From Rhodocyclales bacterium (GTDB taxonomy: Bacteria > Pseudomonadota > Gammaproteobacteria > Burkholderiales > Rhodocyclaceae), in NCBI GenBank assembly GCA_016214145.1, contig JACRPA010000010.1:90550-154549 (forward strand): 64,000 nt of DNA, written 5' to 3'. This document shows positions 63,649 to 64,000 of this stretch, in pieces. The position numbers and the translations under genes were made by a program. Numbering within the stretch: position 1 is the stretch's first letter; each line of letters begins with the position of its first letter. The notes beneath the pieces were generated by a model that saw only the letters and a list, made by a program, of their open reading frames with translations, did no database searches and had not been told where the DNA came from.

Positions 63649-63948
63649 ATGATTGATCTTTCCCGGATCACCGGCTTCGATTGGGATGCCGGCAATGCAC
63701 GCAAGAACGAGAAGCATGGCGTATCGATGGCGGAGGCCGAACAGGTCTTCTTCAACAACCCCTTGCTGCTACTGGAGGACGAGAAGCACAGCCAGCGGGA
63801 GGCCAGGCATCACGCACTGGGCCAGACGGAAGCCGGGCGCTTGTTGCACTTGACCTTCACCCTGCGCAAGGCCGACAGCCTGATTCGCGTGATCTCCGCC
63901 CGGGACATGCATCGGAAGGAGCGAACGATTTATGAGCAAGCCGACTAA
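63649..63948 (+). CDS. brnT: BrnT-family ribonuclease toxin
   Basis: This 99-residue toxin has the BrnT pattern: FDWDAGNARKNEKHGVSMAEAEQVFFNNPLLLLEDEKHSQREARHHALGQTEAGRLLHLTFTLR, and the C-terminal IRVISARDMHRKERTIYEQ. BrnT has a RelE-like fold and inhibits translation; BrnA neutralises it. Its start lies right after the palindromic promoter, implying a very short leader. Its 3' end overlaps brnA by 17 bases. Confidence 0.93.
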   Translation: MIDLSRITGFDWDAGNARKNEKHGVSMAEAEQVFFNNPLLLLEDEKHSQREARHHALGQTEAGRLLHLTFTLRKADSLIRVISARDMHRKERTIYEQAD

Positions 63949-64000
63949 AGCCATTCCAAGATTCAAGAACGATGCCGAGGAGCGCGCCTTCTGGGAAAGC
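63932..64000 (+). CDS. brnA: BrnA-family antitoxin, N-terminal part (3' end outside window)
   Basis: Only the first 23 codons are in the window: MSKPTKAIPRFKNDAEERAF-WES. This matches the start of BrnA antitoxins (IPxFxxExEERxFWE). BrnA is a ribbon-helix-helix repressor that binds BrnT and the promoter. It begins within the end of brnT, as usual for the pair. Confidence 0.85.
   Translation, partial: MSKPTKAIPRFKNDAEERAFWES

Overview
The window is 64 kb of GC-rich chromosome (about two thirds G+C by eye, not computed), densely packed with short gene overlaps. Gene content and order point to a Betaproteobacterium, probably near the Rhodocyclales/Sterolibacteriaceae: rpoN-hpf-ptsN-hprK, ribE-ribBA-ribH-nusB-thiL-pgpA-pncC, a ubiE/TIM44-like/ubiJ group, citramalate synthase, a DUF3683 FAD/Fe-S oxidoreductase and a proteobacterial dedicated sortase system. 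The taxonomic placement is inference. No rRNA, tRNA or CRISPR array was seen, and no gene-free stretch exceeds 300 bases.

Layout: 1-6.3 kb holds the end of a sodium:solute symporter, a VanZ-like membrane pair, a MazG-type pyrophosphatase, a 2Fe-2S ferredoxin, a hydrolase, and a NodI/NodJ-type ABC exporter split by a REP-associated transposase (RAYT); cutA follows. 6.3-13.4 kb holds dsbD, riboflavin synthesis, nusB, thiL, pgpA and pncC. 13.4-19 kb holds recA-recX-lptB-rpoN-hpf-ptsN-hprK. 19.1-24 kb is a candidate envelope-signalling block: two secreted CsgG-like proteins, a transmembrane Ser/Thr kinase and a convergent cyclase-FHA protein, separated by a bidirectional terminator. 24-37.8 kb is mostly housekeeping (ttcA, pteridine reductase-like, MidA-like, GST, cca, NDUFA9-like, slt, 5-FCL, ilvA), interrupted at 27.0-28.3 kb by an AT-richer patch with two orphan genes and a truncated thioesterase. 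37.9-52 kb has the 1278-residue oxidoreductase, HepT-MntA, transport genes, two 535-residue paralogues of unknown function and the ubiquinone genes. 52-55.8 kb (minus strand) has a PEGA-domain kinase, glpD and HigBA. 55.8-61.4 kb is the complete sortase system (kinase, regulator, VIT/vWA target, sortase), followed by an L,D-transpeptidase homologue that lacks its catalytic cysteine, then cimA and BrnTA at the right edge.

The window is unusually rich in small repeats. At least five families of palindromic elements are interspersed, called A to E here. Several copies sit in frame inside genes or supply stop codons and ribosome binding sites. Separately, a 24-bp bipartite motif, AAAGTCAGTC-N8-ACGGCG, occurs 13 times with constant spacing, on both strands, mostly inside coding sequence. 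I know of no described element that matches it, and it is the strongest candidate for something new here.
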